From: Nocardia blacklockiae
GTDB taxonomy: Bacteria; Actinomycetota; Actinomycetes; Mycobacteriales; Mycobacteriaceae
DNA: 64,000 bases
Assembly: GCF_015477355.1 (NCBI RefSeq)
Contig: NZ_JADLRJ010000003.1
Location: 662,928-726,927 of the forward strand
Direction of reading: 5' to 3'
Shown: positions 62,605 through 64,000 of the stretch, piece by piece
How positions within the stretch are numbered: position 1 is the first letter of the stretch
How the letters are laid out: each line of letters starts with the position of its first letter
Position numbers and translations under genes: made by a program
The notes under the pieces: model-generated
Seen by the model: the letters and a program-made list of their open reading frames with translations, nothing else
The model's database searches: none
Told to the model about the DNA's origin: nothing

Positions 62605-63712
62605 CGGTCGCCAGCCTCTCCTTCGCCATGTGCACCAATCCGCGTTCGGACACGATCGTCACGCCCGTACGCCGCAAACCCGTCCGTGAACGTTCGCGAA
62701 GCGTCTTCAGGTAGCCAGGTGTTGCCGCGACAGCTTCGCGGGACGGAACGTAGAACGCTCGATTCCAGGTCGGATCAGAAGGTATGGGGCCCAACCGTTT
62801 CGCCAGTTGGACTGGGTTAGACCAGTCCTTCACGTCGACCGCCCAGACATGCTCGTCAGGGAATTCGATCATCAGGTCGTAGGTGTCGAAGCGCGGCCAT
62901 AGCTCGACCTTGACACCCAGTGCGGTCAAGTCTTGTTCGAGTCTCAACTCGGCGCGACCGGGCGCGGCGATGAAGGTACGGATGGGCGCCGCGAGCCAGC
63001 GCACTCCCTGAGCGAGCGGCAGAGCCTCTCCTTCGCGAGGAGCGTGTCGTCTTGTGCACCGGTCGTTGACGCACCACACATCATCACGGAATCGCACGAG
63101 CAGGTTGCCGCAGTCCGCGCATGGAACGACCCGGTCGCCGAACCGGCACTCGGCGGGGGCGGTTGGGTAGCACTCCTTTACCGCTTCAGCGAGAATCCGT
63201 AACTCCGACGACATGAGCAGTTCCTGCAACTTGAGTTCAGTGAGGACCGGGGTGCTGATCACCAGCCGCCGGAAAGCGACATACGAGTCTTGCCGTCCCG
63301 CGGCCCGGCACTTGCGCCGCACATCGGCGACGATGCTGTTCTCGAACACCTCGCCCTCGACGTCGCTCGTCGACAATGCCCACTCATGGCACATCCGTGT
63401 AGGGACACCCAGATCCAGCAGCACATCGCCAGCGACATCCTTACCGCCGATCGTCACCGGCCACTGACCCAACGGGTGTTCGCACCAACGCAGGAGTTCG
63501 GGTACTCCGGCAGGAGCCCATGAGGATTTACCTTCGGAGCGCGATTCCGCTTCAGCCATCATGCACCGCAGAGTCAATTGATCGAGAGCGCGTTGCAGTG
63601 CAAAGGGATACGGCACCTTGAGCGTCGCGCCGGCCGAGATCTGCTTGTGTGCAGCAGTAACACCCGACGCCAGCAAGTAGAGCAAACCTTCATCACTTAG
63701 ATCGTCAATCAC
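62597..63712 (-). CDS. pPIWI-RE-associated restriction-endonuclease-fold protein
   Basis: The 371-aa protein has a helical N-terminal region (about 1-195), a zinc ribbon (CADCGN and CVNDRC, near residues 202-220) and a C-terminal PD-(D/E)xK nuclease domain. The nuclease core reads LGVKVELWPRFDTYDLMIEF followed by WAVDVKDW, giving D-x(n)-D-x-K. Such proteins are the constant partner of the helicase and the PIWI protein. The GTG start at 63712 has GGGGG upstream. First gene of the operon. Confidence 0.85.
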   Translation of the reverse strand: MIDDLSDEGLLYLLASGVTAAHKQISAGATLKVPYPFALQRALDQLTLRCMMAEAESRSEGKSSWAPAGVPELLRWCEHPLGQWPVTIGGKDVAGDVLLDLGVPTRMCHEWALSTSDVEGEVFENSIVADVRRKCRAAGRQDSYVAFRRLVISTPVLTELKLQELLMSSELRILAEAVKECYPTAPAECRFGDRVVPCADCGNLLVRFRDDVWCVNDRCTRRHAPREGEALPLAQGVRWLAAPIRTFIAAPGRAELRLEQDLTALGVKVELWPRFDTYDLMIEFPDEHVWAVDVKDWSNPVQLAKRLGPIPSDPTWNRAFYVPSREAVAATPGYLKTLRERSRTGLRRTGVTIVSERGLVHMAKERLATDA

Positions 63713-63876
63713 GAGACCCCCAGGAGTTGAATGTTGATAGATAGTTGAGACCTATTCCGACACAACAGACTTCAACTGAAACGCACCCGACGAAGTCTCC
63801 GAAGTCTAGCTGTTGTAAGGCGGGTTGTATCGAGTCTGATCGGAACACGCGCTGCGGGAAGCTGCCAGGCTGACTA

Positions 63877-64000
63877 GGGCCTGTCTCCCAATAGATTTTG
63901 CATGACCAGCCCGAACAGCGGGCCGGTCATGCATTATGGTCGCCGTGGCGACACTGACCGGTGATCGGTACCAGGTGCTGACGGACAAGCAGTGGGAGCT
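63877..64000 (+). mobile_element. Left end of an IS5-like insertion sequence (cut by window end)
   Basis: The end GGGCCTGTCTCCCAATAG is followed by a hairpin (GCATGACC... at 63,900 pairs with ...GGTCATGC at 63,932) and a transposase start. It lies 164 bp upstream of the pPIWI-RE operon. Confidence 0.6.
63936..64000 (+). CDS. N-terminus of an IS5-family transposase (partial)
   Basis: The frame opens ATG and reads MVAVATLTGDRYQVLTDKQW, which contains the (L)TD-x-QW start typical of IS5/IS4-like transposases. Only about 21 codons lie inside the window. A GTG at 63945 is an alternative start. Confidence 0.6.
   Translation, partial: MVAVATLTGDRYQVLTDKQWE

Larger units (their letters stand above)
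27822..64000. mobile_element. Putative genomic island (left end in window, right end outside)
   Basis: The boundary rests on the truncated tRNA gene at its left edge. To the right are arsenic resistance, IS110 and IS5-like elements, a pPIWI-RE defence operon, many broken genes, duplicated segments and dispersed tRNA-like repeats; to the left is syntenic core chromosome. The orientation of the tRNA scar predicts an intact tRNA-Asn gene at the far end, beyond this window. No integrase gene is seen inside the window. Confidence 0.55.

Overview
The window is high-GC actinobacterial DNA and looks like Nocardia or a close relative. GTG starts are frequent and the housekeeping content is mycobacterial. 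The block glyS / smtB-zur, and the block dgt-dnaG followed by an 81-aa membrane-anchored protein on the opposite strand, match gene neighbourhoods known from Mycobacterium. All functional calls come from reading the translated sequence; no database search was run.

Positions 1-27,735 look like stable chromosome. In order they hold the end of a membrane protein; the divergent metal-sensing pair smtB-zur and glyS; a beta-lactamase-like serine hydrolase; a LysR regulator and a Tat-lipoprotein metallo-hydrolase; an oxidoreductase; two large membrane proteins on the minus strand; a plus-strand run ending in dgt and dnaG; an SDR/TetR divergent pair with two matching operators; a methyltransferase; an L,D-transpeptidase-like protein; an AraC - VOC - UvrA-like run; a NYN-type protein; a DUF218 protein; a pentapeptide-repeat protein; and an alpha/beta hydrolase closed by a strong terminator.

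At 27,783-27,821 lies the 3' part only (T-arm and acceptor strand) of an Asn-type tRNA gene on the minus strand, next to its terminator. This is the usual scar of an element integrated into a tRNA gene, so everything to the right, to the end of the window, is read as a genomic island whose other end is outside. The island carries an ars operon (arsR-acr3-arsC), an IS110-family element with a candidate bridge-RNA leader, and a stress or lipid-type block: four DUF5994 genes, two GAF-ANTAR regulators, two fatty acyl desaturases, an SPFH protein, two paralogous TetR regulators, a group-2 sigma factor, a YihY/BrkB membrane protein and many tiny membrane proteins. Several of these genes share one promoter design: a TGTAG-N2-CTACA palindrome three bases upstream of TTGACA. 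The island also holds many decayed fragments (desaturase, APC permease, phosphomannomutase, PAS domain, GNAT, ArsR, possible BrxL) and dispersed tRNA-like T-arm repeats, which suggests repeated insertion and deletion.

The most notable system is at 56,667-63,712: a three-gene minus-strand operon encoding a restriction-endonuclease-fold protein, a DinG-like helicase and a pPIWI-RE (Argonaute-related) protein. The genes overlap by 8 and 17 bases and end just before the left end of an IS5-like element. This is a predicted anti-plasmid or anti-phage defence module.
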